64,000 bases of DNA from Paenibacillus sp. 481 (GCF_021223605.1 NZ_CP075175.1:3365501-3429500), one strand, 5' to 3'. Positions 45,355 through 53,495 are shown, numbered from the stretch's first letter. Notes: a model not told the origin generated them from the letters alone. Translations and numbers: made by a program.

Positions 45355-46287
45355 CTAATTATAATAATTATTAAAATCTAGAAATATTTCACTGACAATC
45401 TGTTGAGCTTTTTCTTCTTTAAAAGTACTTTGTTCATTAAGCCATAATGCTGAATAAGTTAATTTGGGATTATGGGATGATACTAGGGAGATTTCAAAAC
45501 CTATAATATCCCCGTCATTAATCCCCAACTCTAGCAGCGTTTTATTGTCGGTTATATTACTTGATAGGATTTTTCTCCCTTTTATATTTATTGTGGTAAT
45601 TATTTTAAATTCACCATAATTTGCAGAATAGTATTCTTGAAGATTATACAGTATCCCCATGTACTGGTGAAATTCTTTTAAAGTAAAGCTTGTAGGGATA
45701 GGTATTTTGCTAATTCTAGAATTTTGTTCACTGTAGAGAAGTATATGTATTACATTATCAGAATCAGAGAATTGAGGAGCTAAATTATTTTTAAAGCCAC
45801 TAAGTAAGAATCTTTCTGAACGGAGTATATCTATATCAGATATTTTAGTGACGATACAAAAATTTCTTCTCACTTGGTCTGGGTATCGTTCACAAATGTC
45901 GACCCAATAATCTTTTGTTTTAATATCAATAGTGGGATAAAAGGCTCTTAAGCTCTTTTCTTGCTTTCCAGACAAGTTTACATTTAAGCAAAGCGTAAAT
46001 GTATCCCAAGGTAATGAGGTTTTGATACTTATTGCTTTTGTAATGGAATTAATGGTATTTGTAACATTGAATTTATTGTTTTCGTTTATAACACACTTAC
46101 ACTGGTATGCTATTTTATTGTCTCTATAGTAGAGATCGACTCCTTGCTCTGGTGGAGTTCTTCTCACAATACTGTTTGTTTTTAAGTCAAGTTTGAGTAG
46201 CTTTAGACAGAATACTTCCCACATATCAGGAAAATTATTTTCTTCCTCAACAACGAGGAAAGGGGGATAAAGTAGATATTTTTGCAA
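45355..46287 (-). CDS. PD-(D/E)XK-like nuclease with C-terminal ubiquitin-like domain
   Basis: The N-terminal half carries a restriction-nuclease-like core: Asp51 in QGVDLYYRD, then Gln62-x-Lys64 in AYQCKC, a D-...-QxK active site as in Mrr-type domains. An upstream Glu24 may complete it. Residues about 190-268 look like a complete ubiquitin-like beta-grasp: a strand pair, a TLKEFHQYMGIL helix, an INIKGRKIL strand pair, and ITDNKTLLELGINDGDIIGF. A tail of about 40 residues follows, so no exposed terminal Gly-Gly is present. The TTG at 46287 is preferred, with AGAGGTGG upstream; the longer frame from 46371 has no such site. Partnered with a HExxH protease gene. Confidence 0.7.
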   Translation of the reverse strand: MQKYLLYPPFLVVEEENNFPDMWEVFCLKLLKLDLKTNSIVRRTPPEQGVDLYYRDNKIAYQCKCVINENNKFNVTNTINSITKAISIKTSLPWDTFTLCLNVNLSGKQEKSLRAFYPTIDIKTKDYWVDICERYPDQVRRNFCIVTKISDIDILRSERFLLSGFKNNLAPQFSDSDNVIHILLYSEQNSRISKIPIPTSFTLKEFHQYMGILYNLQEYYSANYGEFKIITTINIKGRKILSSNITDNKTLLELGINDGDIIGFEISLVSSHNPKLTYSALWLNEQSTFKEEKAQQIVSEIFLDFNNYYN

Positions 46288-46453
46288 ACGAACCACCTCT
46301 GTGAGTATTTTTTTGTACATTTTAAAGTTAGTATTATAATAATCCAAAAAAACAAAAGGCAAAATATTCATAATTTAAAAGTGGAATTGTTAAGAATGAT
46401 AAAGCAGGCAATGTATAGATATTAGAACTTACTTATAAAGGAGTAATTAATAT

Positions 46454-46651
46454 ATGATAAATAAAAAACTATTAAATAATGATGACCTAGAAAGAATGAT
46501 GGTATTTAAACGCCCAGTGCGTGTAGTATTTGATGATATTGAAGAGGTTGGATTAATTGAATCTCATAATGATACCACAGTGAAGATTAATGGCAGTTAC
46601 TTTATGAAAAACTCCTGTCAGTTCTATGCGATCCGTCCCACTGTATTTTAA
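46454..46651 (+). CDS. small protein, unknown
   Basis: A 65-residue protein with a good AAAGGAG site ten bases upstream. It has an N-terminal charged helix and a beta-rich remainder (VRVVFDDIEEVGLIE, then TVKINGSYF), like a small SH3/Sm-like barrel. It diverges from the UBL-nuclease operon and faces the Abi-like gene. I cannot name a family. Confidence 0.6.
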   Translation: MINKKLLNNDDLERMMVFKRPVRVVFDDIEEVGLIESHNDTTVKINGSYFMKNSCQFYAIRPTVF

Positions 46652-46818
46652 AAAATTCGAATTTTATTTGGAATTATATATTGAATAAATCATTCGTAAT
46701 ATTTAAGCGAAATGATAAAAATTAAAATCTCTCTTTGGAGTTAAGAGTGTTATCAGTGAGGTATACAATTTAAGTGTTATAGCTATAATTATTTGAAATA
46801 TGTGAGGGGTGTAGGAAG

Positions 46819-47736
46819 ATGTTATTTGAACTTTTTTCAAAAAGGAATAAAAAAATTACAAAGAACATTTTTACATACGACAAAATTCCCAAAGAATTTC
46901 GTATTCAAGCTATACATATTTGGTCAGATGCAATTGGAGAATATTCTGAGAGTGTTCAAATGCAAATCCCTAAAGTTCTGTGGGAAACCATACATAAGAG
47001 TTTATGTAAAGAGTACGGTGTTTTTAGACTAAACCCTAATGGATATAATCATTATGAAATATGTTGTAATTTTATAATGGAAGAAAAATCAATAGAAAAG
47101 GTATTAGACATTGTAGAAATAAGCTTTAGGCTTATTGATAAATATATCAGGAATTTAGACTCAAGTGACCGAAGAAAGTGTAAAATGACACAAAGTCCAG
47201 ATGATGCCATAAATGAGTTAAATGAGCGTTTTCGAGAACACAGTTTGGGATATCAGTTTATCGAAGGGCAGATTGTCAGAGTTGACTCAGAATACATTCA
47301 CGATGAAGCTGTTACACCTGCGGTTAAGTTATTATTTGATGAGGATTTTCAAGGAGCCTCAGAAGAGTTTTTTTCCGCACATGAACATTTTAAGAAGGGA
47401 AGAAGTAAGGAAGCTATGACAGATGCATGTAAAGCATTCGAAAGTGTTATGAAGACTATCTGTCAGAGAAAAGGCTGGGAATCCAAAAAACATACTTCGC
47501 AGGCATTAATTGATACTCTGTTTAAAAACAATCTTATACCTCAGAATCTTCAAGCTCAATTCAACTCGTTGAGGAGTACTTTGGAAAGCGGACTTCCAAC
47601 TGTCAGAAATAACTACAGTGGACATGGACAAGGGGAAACGCCAGTGGAACTTCCAACTCATTTAGTTGCCTATGCACTTCAATTAGCAGCCACAAATATA
47701 TTGTTTTTGATTGAATCATATAAGGCGTCAAAATAA
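46819..47736 (+). CDS. abortive-infection-type protein with C-terminal HEPN-like domain (STM4504/CBY_0614-like)
   Basis: A 305-residue protein. The N-terminal part (FELFSKRNKK, then FRIQAIHIWSDAIGEY) matches what I recall of the STM4504/CBY_0614 family. The C-terminal part has the Abi C-terminal pattern: ACKAFESVMKTICQRKGW, LIDTLFKNNLIPQNLQ, and RNNYSGHGQ with Arg263 and His269. That R-N-x4-H motif is the active-site pattern of HEPN ribonucleases in abortive infection proteins. The start has GTAGGAAG just upstream. The likely role is RNA cleavage on phage attack, inferred from family. Confidence 0.75.
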   Translation: MLFELFSKRNKKITKNIFTYDKIPKEFRIQAIHIWSDAIGEYSESVQMQIPKVLWETIHKSLCKEYGVFRLNPNGYNHYEICCNFIMEEKSIEKVLDIVEISFRLIDKYIRNLDSSDRRKCKMTQSPDDAINELNERFREHSLGYQFIEGQIVRVDSEYIHDEAVTPAVKLLFDEDFQGASEEFFSAHEHFKKGRSKEAMTDACKAFESVMKTICQRKGWESKKHTSQALIDTLFKNNLIPQNLQAQFNSLRSTLESGLPTVRNNYSGHGQGETPVELPTHLVAYALQLAATNILFLIESYKASK

Positions 47737-47758
47737 TTCGCAATCAGGGGGGGATGGA

Positions 47759-48166
47759 ATGTTTGGATTACTCTTTACACTGTCTGGCTCTATACTATTA
47801 GCTGTTATGGTTGCAGCAAGAGAGGAATATGCAATAAAAGAATTAACTGCTACTATTGTCCCTACAAAGGGGAAAGTGCATCCTCGTGTATTGGAGATAT
47901 TAAAGGAAACATATCTTTTTAGAATGGGTTTACTATATATAATTCTTGGCACAACACTACAAGTGTTGGGGTTTGATGTTAGTGTTGATAGTATTAATAT
48001 ATTTATTAAATTGACTTTATTTATCGTGGGGACTTTCACATTATTGTGGGTGGGGAAGAAAGTTTCATTTTATTGTGCAGAAAAAAATGTGTCTACTTTT
48101 CCACCATATAATCCAGATATAAAGAGACCAAAGATAGGCGAAATATTTTTAGATAATGATGAATAA
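47759..48166 (+). CDS. small membrane protein
   Basis: A 135-residue protein with three likely membrane helices (residues 3-18, 53-72 and 83-105) and a cytoplasmic tail ending in EIFLDNDE. The ATG at 47759 is preferred, next to CAGGGGGGGA; a longer frame from 47711 overlaps the Abi-like gene. It lies 22 bases after the Abi-like gene, so the two may be co-transcribed. I do not recognise a family. Confidence 0.6.
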   Translation: MFGLLFTLSGSILLAVMVAAREEYAIKELTATIVPTKGKVHPRVLEILKETYLFRMGLLYIILGTTLQVLGFDVSVDSINIFIKLTLFIVGTFTLLWVGKKVSFYCAEKNVSTFPPYNPDIKRPKIGEIFLDNDE

Positions 48167-48274
48167 ATAAAGTGTTATTTTAAATTTATATAACAACATG
48201 TGATAACCTTACATAAATAAGTGTATATATGGTGCAATAATAATATGGTAAATTTCTATAGTGAGGTGGGGAAA

Positions 48275-48472
48275 ATGGATAAAGTTCTTCATTTTCTTGA
48301 TACATCAAAGGGAATTAGCGATGCAGCAAAAGAAGCCATGAAAAATATAGAGAATCGATTTGGTGTCTCATTTTGGGATTACATGGCGTTGAACGGAAAA
48401 CGAAGTGTAGAGGTTCAAGCTAAAATGGATTACTCTTTATTTAAGGAGACAATTTATTTCCGTAATACATAG
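48275..48472 (+). CDS. small protein, unknown
   Basis: A 65-residue protein starting MDKVLHFLDTSKGISDAAKE, with GTGAGGTGGGG before the ATG. Two amphipathic helices and a short basic middle are visible. A helical antitoxin-like or regulatory role is possible, but unsupported. A terminator lies 73 bases downstream. Confidence 0.5.
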   Translation: MDKVLHFLDTSKGISDAAKEAMKNIENRFGVSFWDYMALNGKRSVEVQAKMDYSLFKETIYFRNT

Positions 48473-48544
48473 CAACTTTAATACCTGAGGCGGTCATGCC
48501 AACTGATATGCATTTTAAATGCATAATTCTAAGTAAGCAAAAAG

Positions 48545-48578
48545 AAAACACTACGTGAATACAAGTGGTGTTTTTTCA
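48545..48578 (+). terminator. intrinsic terminator
   Basis: AAAACACTAC pairs with GTGGTGTTTT (one G-T pair), followed by further T. It separates the preceding unit from the TIR-like gene. Confidence 0.7.
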
Positions 48579-48615
48579 TCATAAGATGATTATTACATTA
48601 AATTAAGGAGGATTC

Positions 48616-49647
48616 ATGGATACGCTACTTTTTGTCCGAGAGACTATAAAAGATATTGATGAGAGCAAATTAAAGCTTAGTTTGATACTACAGAAGTGCA
48701 AGAGAATTGCATTCGCTGTTAATGATTTTAGATCTTTGTACTGGATTGTTATGGAATTAGTTGAAATGGGTACTAATGATCAATTTGAAAAAGAGAAAAA
48801 GGAAATTGTCAAGAAATTGAGGGGACTTTTTGAAGAAGACGAATTAGAAAAACTACACAATCAACTTATCTCAGAGTATTGGGGAAGAAGAAAAGTACAA
48901 TTTCTTGATAAGAATAATAATAAAAGCGAAGAGGTTTGTACAAATAGTATATATGAGATAGAAAATCATCTAGAAACTACAAAAATGAAGGTAATTAGAA
49001 ATGATATTCCAGATGGCATGCATACACTGGATCTATACTATGCGAAACAAAAAAAAGATATAAAAGATGATTTTTACTCCAATGAAATAAATAGTCTTCT
49101 TAATATCCTTGAAAGAATTAAATCTAAAATATATGGTTTTCTTATCGAAATAGAGAATAAATTAGTCAATTCAAATGATCAAGGGGGAAGAAATTTGAAA
49201 ACAGAAGTACAGAATAATAAAAATGTCTTCATAATTCATGGACACAATGAAGCGAGATGGAGAGAGCTCGAAAAAATGCTTAAAGAGGATTTTAACTTAG
49301 AGCCAATTATTCTTCAAGAAAAACCAGATGGAGGAGCTACAACAATAATCGATAAATTTGAAGCCTATGCTTCAACGTGCTCGTACGCTTTTGCAATATT
49401 TACACCTGATGATATTGTCGAAAGTAACGGTAAAAAGTATGTCCAAGCAAGGCCTAACGTTGTTTTTGAGTTGGGTTGGTTCTCTGCTATGTTAGGTCGA
49501 CGTAGAGTATGTATTCTGATGCAAGAAGGAGAAAACATGGATATCTTCTCTGATTTTCAAGGAGTAATGCAGAAGAGATTTTACAACTCGGTAAGTGAGG
49601 TATACCGATCCATAAAACTAGAATTAGAAGATATAGGTATGATATAA
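48616..49647 (+). CDS. TIR-like domain protein (CAP12/Pycsar-type TIR) with helical N-terminal region
   Basis: A 343-residue protein. Residues about 1-190 are helical and unassigned. Residues 196-343 form a TIR-like domain of the PF10137 type: VFIIHGHNEARWRELEKML, DGGATTIIDKFE, then ARPNVVFELGWFSAMLGRRR with Glu285 at the expected catalytic position, and VCILMQEGENMD. Members of this type act in CBASS or Pycsar as NAD+-degrading effectors. No cyclase gene is near, so the trigger is unknown. The ATG follows AAGGAGG. An ADP-ribosyltransferase-like gene starts 31 bases after it. Confidence 0.83.
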   Translation: MDTLLFVRETIKDIDESKLKLSLILQKCKRIAFAVNDFRSLYWIVMELVEMGTNDQFEKEKKEIVKKLRGLFEEDELEKLHNQLISEYWGRRKVQFLDKNNNKSEEVCTNSIYEIENHLETTKMKVIRNDIPDGMHTLDLYYAKQKKDIKDDFYSNEINSLLNILERIKSKIYGFLIEIENKLVNSNDQGGRNLKTEVQNNKNVFIIHGHNEARWRELEKMLKEDFNLEPIILQEKPDGGATTIIDKFEAYASTCSYAFAIFTPDDIVESNGKKYVQARPNVVFELGWFSAMLGRRRVCILMQEGENMDIFSDFQGVMQKRFYNSVSEVYRSIKLELEDIGMI

Positions 49648-49678
49648 GGTTTGAATTTCATTCGAATTTGGAGGATGT

Positions 49679-50191
49679 ATGCTACTATATCATGGAACTA
49701 CACTCACAAATTCAATCTCAATTCACCATGACAAAACACTGAGATGTAAAATTGAAAGGTACTATAATAATGAAGAGTTTCCGACGACTGATGGATATGT
49801 GTATCTGAGTAATCGAATTAATCATGCTATTTACTATGGTAATAAAAATTCAGTGTATTCCGATGAAGAGTATTTTGCAGTATATGAGATAGATATATGC
49901 TACGATAATTTAAAGATAGATATAGATGAGCTGAAATATGTAGCTAAACTTAACGATGAAGAGATCAAAACGTTTTCAGTCGATTCATGTTTAGAGTTAG
50001 TGAGTAGTTGTAGAATAGATAGGGATTTAACGTTTGGTGTAGATGTCAAAAGATACGCTGTACTACCTACAACAATGAATTACAAACATGAGTTATGTGA
50101 TATTGCTTATGAGATTATATCCGATAGGGAAAATCGTGATGTTGACTATTTGAGTGAAATACGATTAAAACTTCCTTGGGTTGATATTTGA
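49679..50191 (+). CDS. ADP-ribosyltransferase-like protein
   Basis: A 170-residue protein with the features of the ART fold: LYHGTTLTNSISI at residues 3-15 (H of the H-Y-E type triad), GYVYLSNRINHAIYYGN around 39-55 (Y), and FAVYEIDICYD near 66-76 (E). The arrangement recalls DarT, PARP and RNA 2-phosphotransferase-type ARTs that use NAD+. It follows the TIR-like gene on the same strand with GGAGG upstream. Two consecutive NAD+-consuming enzymes suggest one system, where one may control the other. Target (protein, DNA or RNA) is unknown. Confidence 0.65.
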   Translation: MLLYHGTTLTNSISIHHDKTLRCKIERYYNNEEFPTTDGYVYLSNRINHAIYYGNKNSVYSDEEYFAVYEIDICYDNLKIDIDELKYVAKLNDEEIKTFSVDSCLELVSSCRIDRDLTFGVDVKRYAVLPTTMNYKHELCDIAYEIISDRENRDVDYLSEIRLKLPWVDI

Positions 50192-50210
50192 ATAATATGA
50201 TGAATACACG

Positions 50211-50245
50211 AAAAGGCCGCTAATTTTTTTTTTAGCGGCTTGCTT
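50211..50245 (+). terminator. terminator after the TIR/ART pair
   Basis: AAGGCCGCTAA pairs with TTAGCGGCTT around a T-rich loop. Confidence 0.75.
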
Positions 50246-50416
50246 ATTTTTATAATACCATCTTTATTTATTATATAGAGAGAGTATGATGAGTTGGATG
50301 AATATCCTAGTAATAATAAGGATTTAGAGAACTATTTTTCGAAAAAGTTATGGTATAGTTTTGGTTGAAATACATCTAACTAGATTAGTCACAAATAAGA
50401 AGATGCACACTGTAAT

Positions 50417-50490
50417 TAGTGGGGGTGCTGAAACCATCTCATTATTTTTCCGCTTCGCTTCAAAATAATGACCTACCCCCCCCACCCCCT
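50417..50490. repeat. nested hairpin with a G/C tract arm, non-coding
   Basis: Inner stem CATTATTTT (50440-50448) with AAAATAATG (50462-50470), loop TTCCGCTTCGCTTC. Outer arm GTGGGGGT (50419-50426) can pair with the C-rich run (50475-50489). No gene covers it. It lies in the 475-base gap 50192-50666, which otherwise shows no coding sequence. Confidence 0.6.
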
Positions 50491-50591
50491 TCACGGTTTG
50501 TTATTGTAAAGTATCTTAATTCAATTCTTTGCTTTAAGTAATATGCACTTAAGACACGTTCCCTCTAAACAAAAAATAAACTAAAATATGG

Positions 50592-50620
50592 TTTACACGT
50601 ATGGGTATTGATGGTAAAAT
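50592..50620 (+). promoter_or_regulatory. promoter of the peptide-receptor gene
   Basis: TTTACA (50592-50597), 17-base spacer, TAAAAT (50615-50620), 46 bases upstream of the receptor start. Confidence 0.55.
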
Positions 50621-50666
50621 TGAGTAAATGTATTAATTTGGAACTTGTCTATAGGGAGGTGATGAC

Positions 50667-51965
50667 GTGAATCGTGAAACGACACCTTTGGGAGAACTGA
50701 TACAACAATATCGGAATAAGGCTAATATGACTCAGACTGAACTTGCAAGTAAAATCCACATCACCAAGGGTGGCTTATCCAAAATTGAAACTGGGGAAGT
50801 AAAAAAGCCTGAATTAAAGACCATGCAGTGTATCGCATCTGTGCTGAACATTCCCTTTCACGAATACGTTGTATTATACATTGAGTTAGAACAGAAATCC
50901 GAATCACTAATGGGTATATTAGAAATTGCCATTACAACTTCAGAAAACACTTCAATTGCCCCCAAAATTGCAACTAAATTCCTTGAAACCGAAAAGGAAG
51001 ATAGTTTAGAATTAGTTGAGAGACTATATTCAACTACAGCATCTATAACAGACACCGCCATCCAACTCGACTTGTACAACAGCATCATAGATTACTCCCG
51101 AAGTCACGGAATTATGCCCTATATTGCACAAGGTATGTATCAGAAGTACATGATTAAACGAAATGATTTTACTAAACTTAATGAAACATATCACTTAGGT
51201 GAGAAAGTGTTAGATTATGTCCAATTTCTAAGTGACCGAGACAAAATTAAGTTTTATTATTGCTTAGCAGTCCATGCATGTGTTCTAATGAATTACGAAT
51301 ATTCAATCAAACTAAGCAATTATGTAATCGAAAATGATACCCTTCAAAGTGAGTTCAAGGGAGAATATAAAGCGCTTGCGATACACAACGTGTGTTTTGC
51401 TTTGTACTTTCTAGGTCGATATAACGAGAGCAAAGAACAATTAGAAAAATACAAGAAATTTGAATTTAGTTATATTACAGATAACTATAATTTTTTCACT
51501 GCATTGTTGAGCTCAAAAACTGAAAGTACTGATTCCGCTCTACATCAACTAAATAGTTATTTGAAATATTCTTCTGAATATAACCTTGTTTATGTAGTAT
51601 GTGAATTAATGAATATCTATTATGATTCTAATGATTTTAATTCTGCAATGGATTTATTGAAATATGAAACTCGCATGATTGAATCACTCAATGATGAGCG
51701 TATAAGACCAAGTAGACGAGTGAAGTTTGCCAATTTCTATAGGCAAGTAGGAACTATATTACTTAAAAAAAATGATGTAGAGATGGCTTTTGAGTATCAT
51801 CGTAATAGCGCCCTAGAATATGCGAAAGTTGGAATGTACGATGATGCTTTAGCGAGTGTCACTCTAATAAATGAAGCACTAATTGAAGATTTTTCAAGAG
51901 TCAGTGTAGACGTACTTAGAAATATTAATACCTTGTACCTTCGAATAATAAACAAAAAATATTAG
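50667..51965 (+). CDS. XRE-HTH/TPR regulator, RNPP-type peptide receptor (AloR/AimR-like)
   Basis: A 432-residue regulator with an N-terminal HTH (LIQQYRNKANMTQTELASKI, then GLSKIETGEVKKPELKTM, about 9-60) and a long helical TPR-like C-terminal region. This is the layout of RNPP receptors (PlcR, Rap-like, AimR, and the AloR receptors described in Paenibacillus), which bind a short signalling peptide re-imported from the medium. It uses a GTG start with AGGGAGGTGA upstream. Immediately downstream (15 bases) lies a 36-codon gene with the form of a peptide precursor, the usual position of the cognate signal. Confidence 0.82.
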   Translation: MNRETTPLGELIQQYRNKANMTQTELASKIHITKGGLSKIETGEVKKPELKTMQCIASVLNIPFHEYVVLYIELEQKSESLMGILEIAITTSENTSIAPKIATKFLETEKEDSLELVERLYSTTASITDTAIQLDLYNSIIDYSRSHGIMPYIAQGMYQKYMIKRNDFTKLNETYHLGEKVLDYVQFLSDRDKIKFYYCLAVHACVLMNYEYSIKLSNYVIENDTLQSEFKGEYKALAIHNVCFALYFLGRYNESKEQLEKYKKFEFSYITDNYNFFTALLSSKTESTDSALHQLNSYLKYSSEYNLVYVVCELMNIYYDSNDFNSAMDLLKYETRMIESLNDERIRPSRRVKFANFYRQVGTILLKKNDVEMAFEYHRNSALEYAKVGMYDDALASVTLINEALIEDFSRVSVDVLRNINTLYLRIINKKY

Positions 51966-51980
51966 AAGGGATTGGTTAAC

Positions 51981-52091
51981 ATGAGAAAGATTCTATCTAA
52001 GTTACCGATTCTTTTTGTTGCCTTATCTTTTTCATTATTGCTCTCAGGGGATATTGTGTTTTTTGATTCTCCATGGATTGGTCCCAAATAA
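51981..52091 (+). CDS. signalling-peptide precursor candidate (36 residues)
   Basis: A small gene missed by length cutoffs. The product starts MRKILSKLP, continues with a hydrophobic stretch of about 13 residues (ILFVALSFSLLLS), and ends GDIVFFDSPWIGPK. A basic start, an export signal and a short polar tail are the features of exported RNPP peptide precursors, where the mature pheromone is cut from the C-terminus. AGAAGGGA lies nine bases before the ATG. It follows the receptor gene and is closed by a compact terminator. A mature peptide within the last 5-7 residues (for example SPWIGPK) is an inference. Confidence 0.65.
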   Translation: MRKILSKLPILFVALSFSLLLSGDIVFFDSPWIGPK

Positions 52092-52114
52092 CATACCTTC
52101 ATATTTGGCTTTTT

Positions 52115-52140
52115 AAGATACCTTCGGGTATCTTTTTTAT
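52115..52140 (+). terminator. terminator of the receptor-peptide unit
   Basis: AAGATACC, TTCG tetraloop, GGTATCTT, then TTTT. A strong, compact hairpin. Confidence 0.85.
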
Positions 52141-52318
52141 TTGCCTAAGCTTTTTCGTTTTACAAAATATTCAATGAAAAATATAGTAGAATCTTTTATT
52201 TCCACATATGCAGTAAACCATATTTATACTTGTATTAACATTAACAAGAAGTACTGGTGGGGGTGATAATATTCTTCCTTCATGCTTTATATCAGGTGTA
52301 AGTGATGGGGACATTCCA

Positions 52319-52513
52319 TTGATATCCGACATCGAACATCTTAGAGAGAAATTGGTTCAAGCTGTTTACGAACATCAGAGCTTCACGGCTTACCCTGTCG
52401 TCCTCATTAGTCAACAACTTGATGGTTACATTCTGGAATATCAGAAAGCGTTCTTTACGACACGAAAGGAGGTGAAAAATGATGAAGCATCGCAAATGGC
52501 TCATTCAATGTAG
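52319..52513 (+). CDS. Spo0E-like aspartyl-phosphate phosphatase
   Basis: A 64-residue protein starting at a TTG, with the Spo0E family pattern: an IEHLREKLVQA helix, then a second helix with the signature SQQLDGYILEYQ (S-x-x-L-D). Family members dephosphorylate Spo0A-P and delay sporulation. Its end overlaps the downstream XRE gene by 35 bases. Presence on a mobile island suggests the island could influence host sporulation, which is an inference. Confidence 0.75.
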   Translation: MISDIEHLREKLVQAVYEHQSFTAYPVVLISQQLDGYILEYQKAFFTTRKEVKNDEASQMAHSM

Positions 52514-52730
52514 AGGATGCAAAACCCAAAAAGAAGTAGCGGCATTATCAGGCATTGAGCGAAGTTCTTACTCTAACATAGAGAGGGGGAGACGTGACCC
52601 AAGCGTTCAAGTAGCAATGCGTATCGGACTAGCATTACAATTCGATTGGAAACGTTTCTTTGAAGATGTAGATGGTGAGACTGTGCTTACTACCCATAAA
52701 CACAGTCTCGGAAAAACAATCGTTCACTAA
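52479..52730 (+). CDS. small XRE-family HTH regulator
   Basis: An 83-residue DNA-binding protein. The HTH is KTQKEVAALSGIERSSYSNI and continues ERGRRDPSVQVAMRIG, followed by a short tail. AAAGGAGGTG lies directly upstream; ATG at 52479 or 52482 are both possible. It overlaps the Spo0E-like gene and could regulate it or island genes. Confidence 0.78.
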   Translation: MMKHRKWLIQCRGCKTQKEVAALSGIERSSYSNIERGRRDPSVQVAMRIGLALQFDWKRFFEDVDGETVLTTHKHSLGKTIVH

Positions 52731-52895
52731 GTATTATAAAACAAGTTTCCTAAGAAAGAGACTCTTGCATTTTTATGAAAATCACCACGAATATACTTCC
52801 TTTGCAACCCCTTTAACATACCCATGAAAAACCTGCATATAGAACTTTGCTTGGATAGGATAGAGAGAACTAAATATCGTGAATGAGGTATAACC

Positions 52896-53468
52896 TTGAC
52901 TAATAAATACAGCGTATTCAAAATTATGAACTGCTTGCAACAACGTGTAGCCTTTGCTCAAAACAAGACGTTGCTTATCCCTAATGTTTACGGAGAATTA
53001 TATGTAGGGAAGTTTGCATTTAATTCCTCTGCAACGAAAAGTGAAATTAGAGCATTTATTGATAAATTCAATATACAGCTCCCTATTGAATATGAAGAGT
53101 TTCTAAGATGCTGCAATGGTGCAATCCTTTTTGATATTGGCTTAGGAATGCGAACGGAGATTTATGGCTTGGACATGCTTACAAAGTTTATGAATACTAT
53201 TTTTGATAATCGCCCACAATTCCTTCCCGTTGCTTCAAACCCGAAAGCCAACTTTTTTATAGATGCTACACGACACGAGAATTATTTATTTTGGAATGAG
53301 GGCAGTCCTAAATATATCTGTTTGGAAATGGAATTTGCAGAATGGCTGGGGCATTTGATAACAGCTAACGGTTCTGATTTTTGGAATTGGAATCCGATGT
53401 TACAGTGCAGAGATATATATAATACGGTTAATTTAGAATGTATGAAGGTTAAAGTCGTATATGATTAA
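52896..53468 (+). CDS. SMI1/KNR4 (SUKH) family protein
   Basis: A 190-residue SUKH-fold protein, seen in ATKSEIRAFIDKFNIQLPI, YEEFLRCCNGAILFD and FAEWLGHLI. In bacteria the family provides immunity to many toxins, mostly nucleases delivered by contact-dependent or secreted systems. A TTG start has GAGGT six bases upstream. It precedes the secreted HNH toxin by about 250 bases, with a terminator between, so it may protect against a toxin other than the neighbour's. Another SUKH protein lies directly after the toxin. Confidence 0.75.
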   Translation: MTNKYSVFKIMNCLQQRVAFAQNKTLLIPNVYGELYVGKFAFNSSATKSEIRAFIDKFNIQLPIEYEEFLRCCNGAILFDIGLGMRTEIYGLDMLTKFMNTIFDNRPQFLPVASNPKANFFIDATRHENYLFWNEGSPKYICLEMEFAEWLGHLITANGSDFWNWNPMLQCRDIYNTVNLECMKVKVVYD

Positions 53469-53495
53469 GCAATTCTAAAAAGACAGATTCAAAAA

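Noticed and set aside
44326-46287. A bacterial ubiquitin-conjugation system (Bil/BUB type)
   Set aside because: No E1, E2 or JAB protease is seen, and the protease is a HExxH type. The ubiquitin-like domain is followed by a tail of about 40 residues, so no Gly-Gly end.
48616-50191. A complete CBASS or Pycsar system
   Set aside because: The TIR-like domain is of the effector type, but no nucleotidyl cyclase gene is present in the island.
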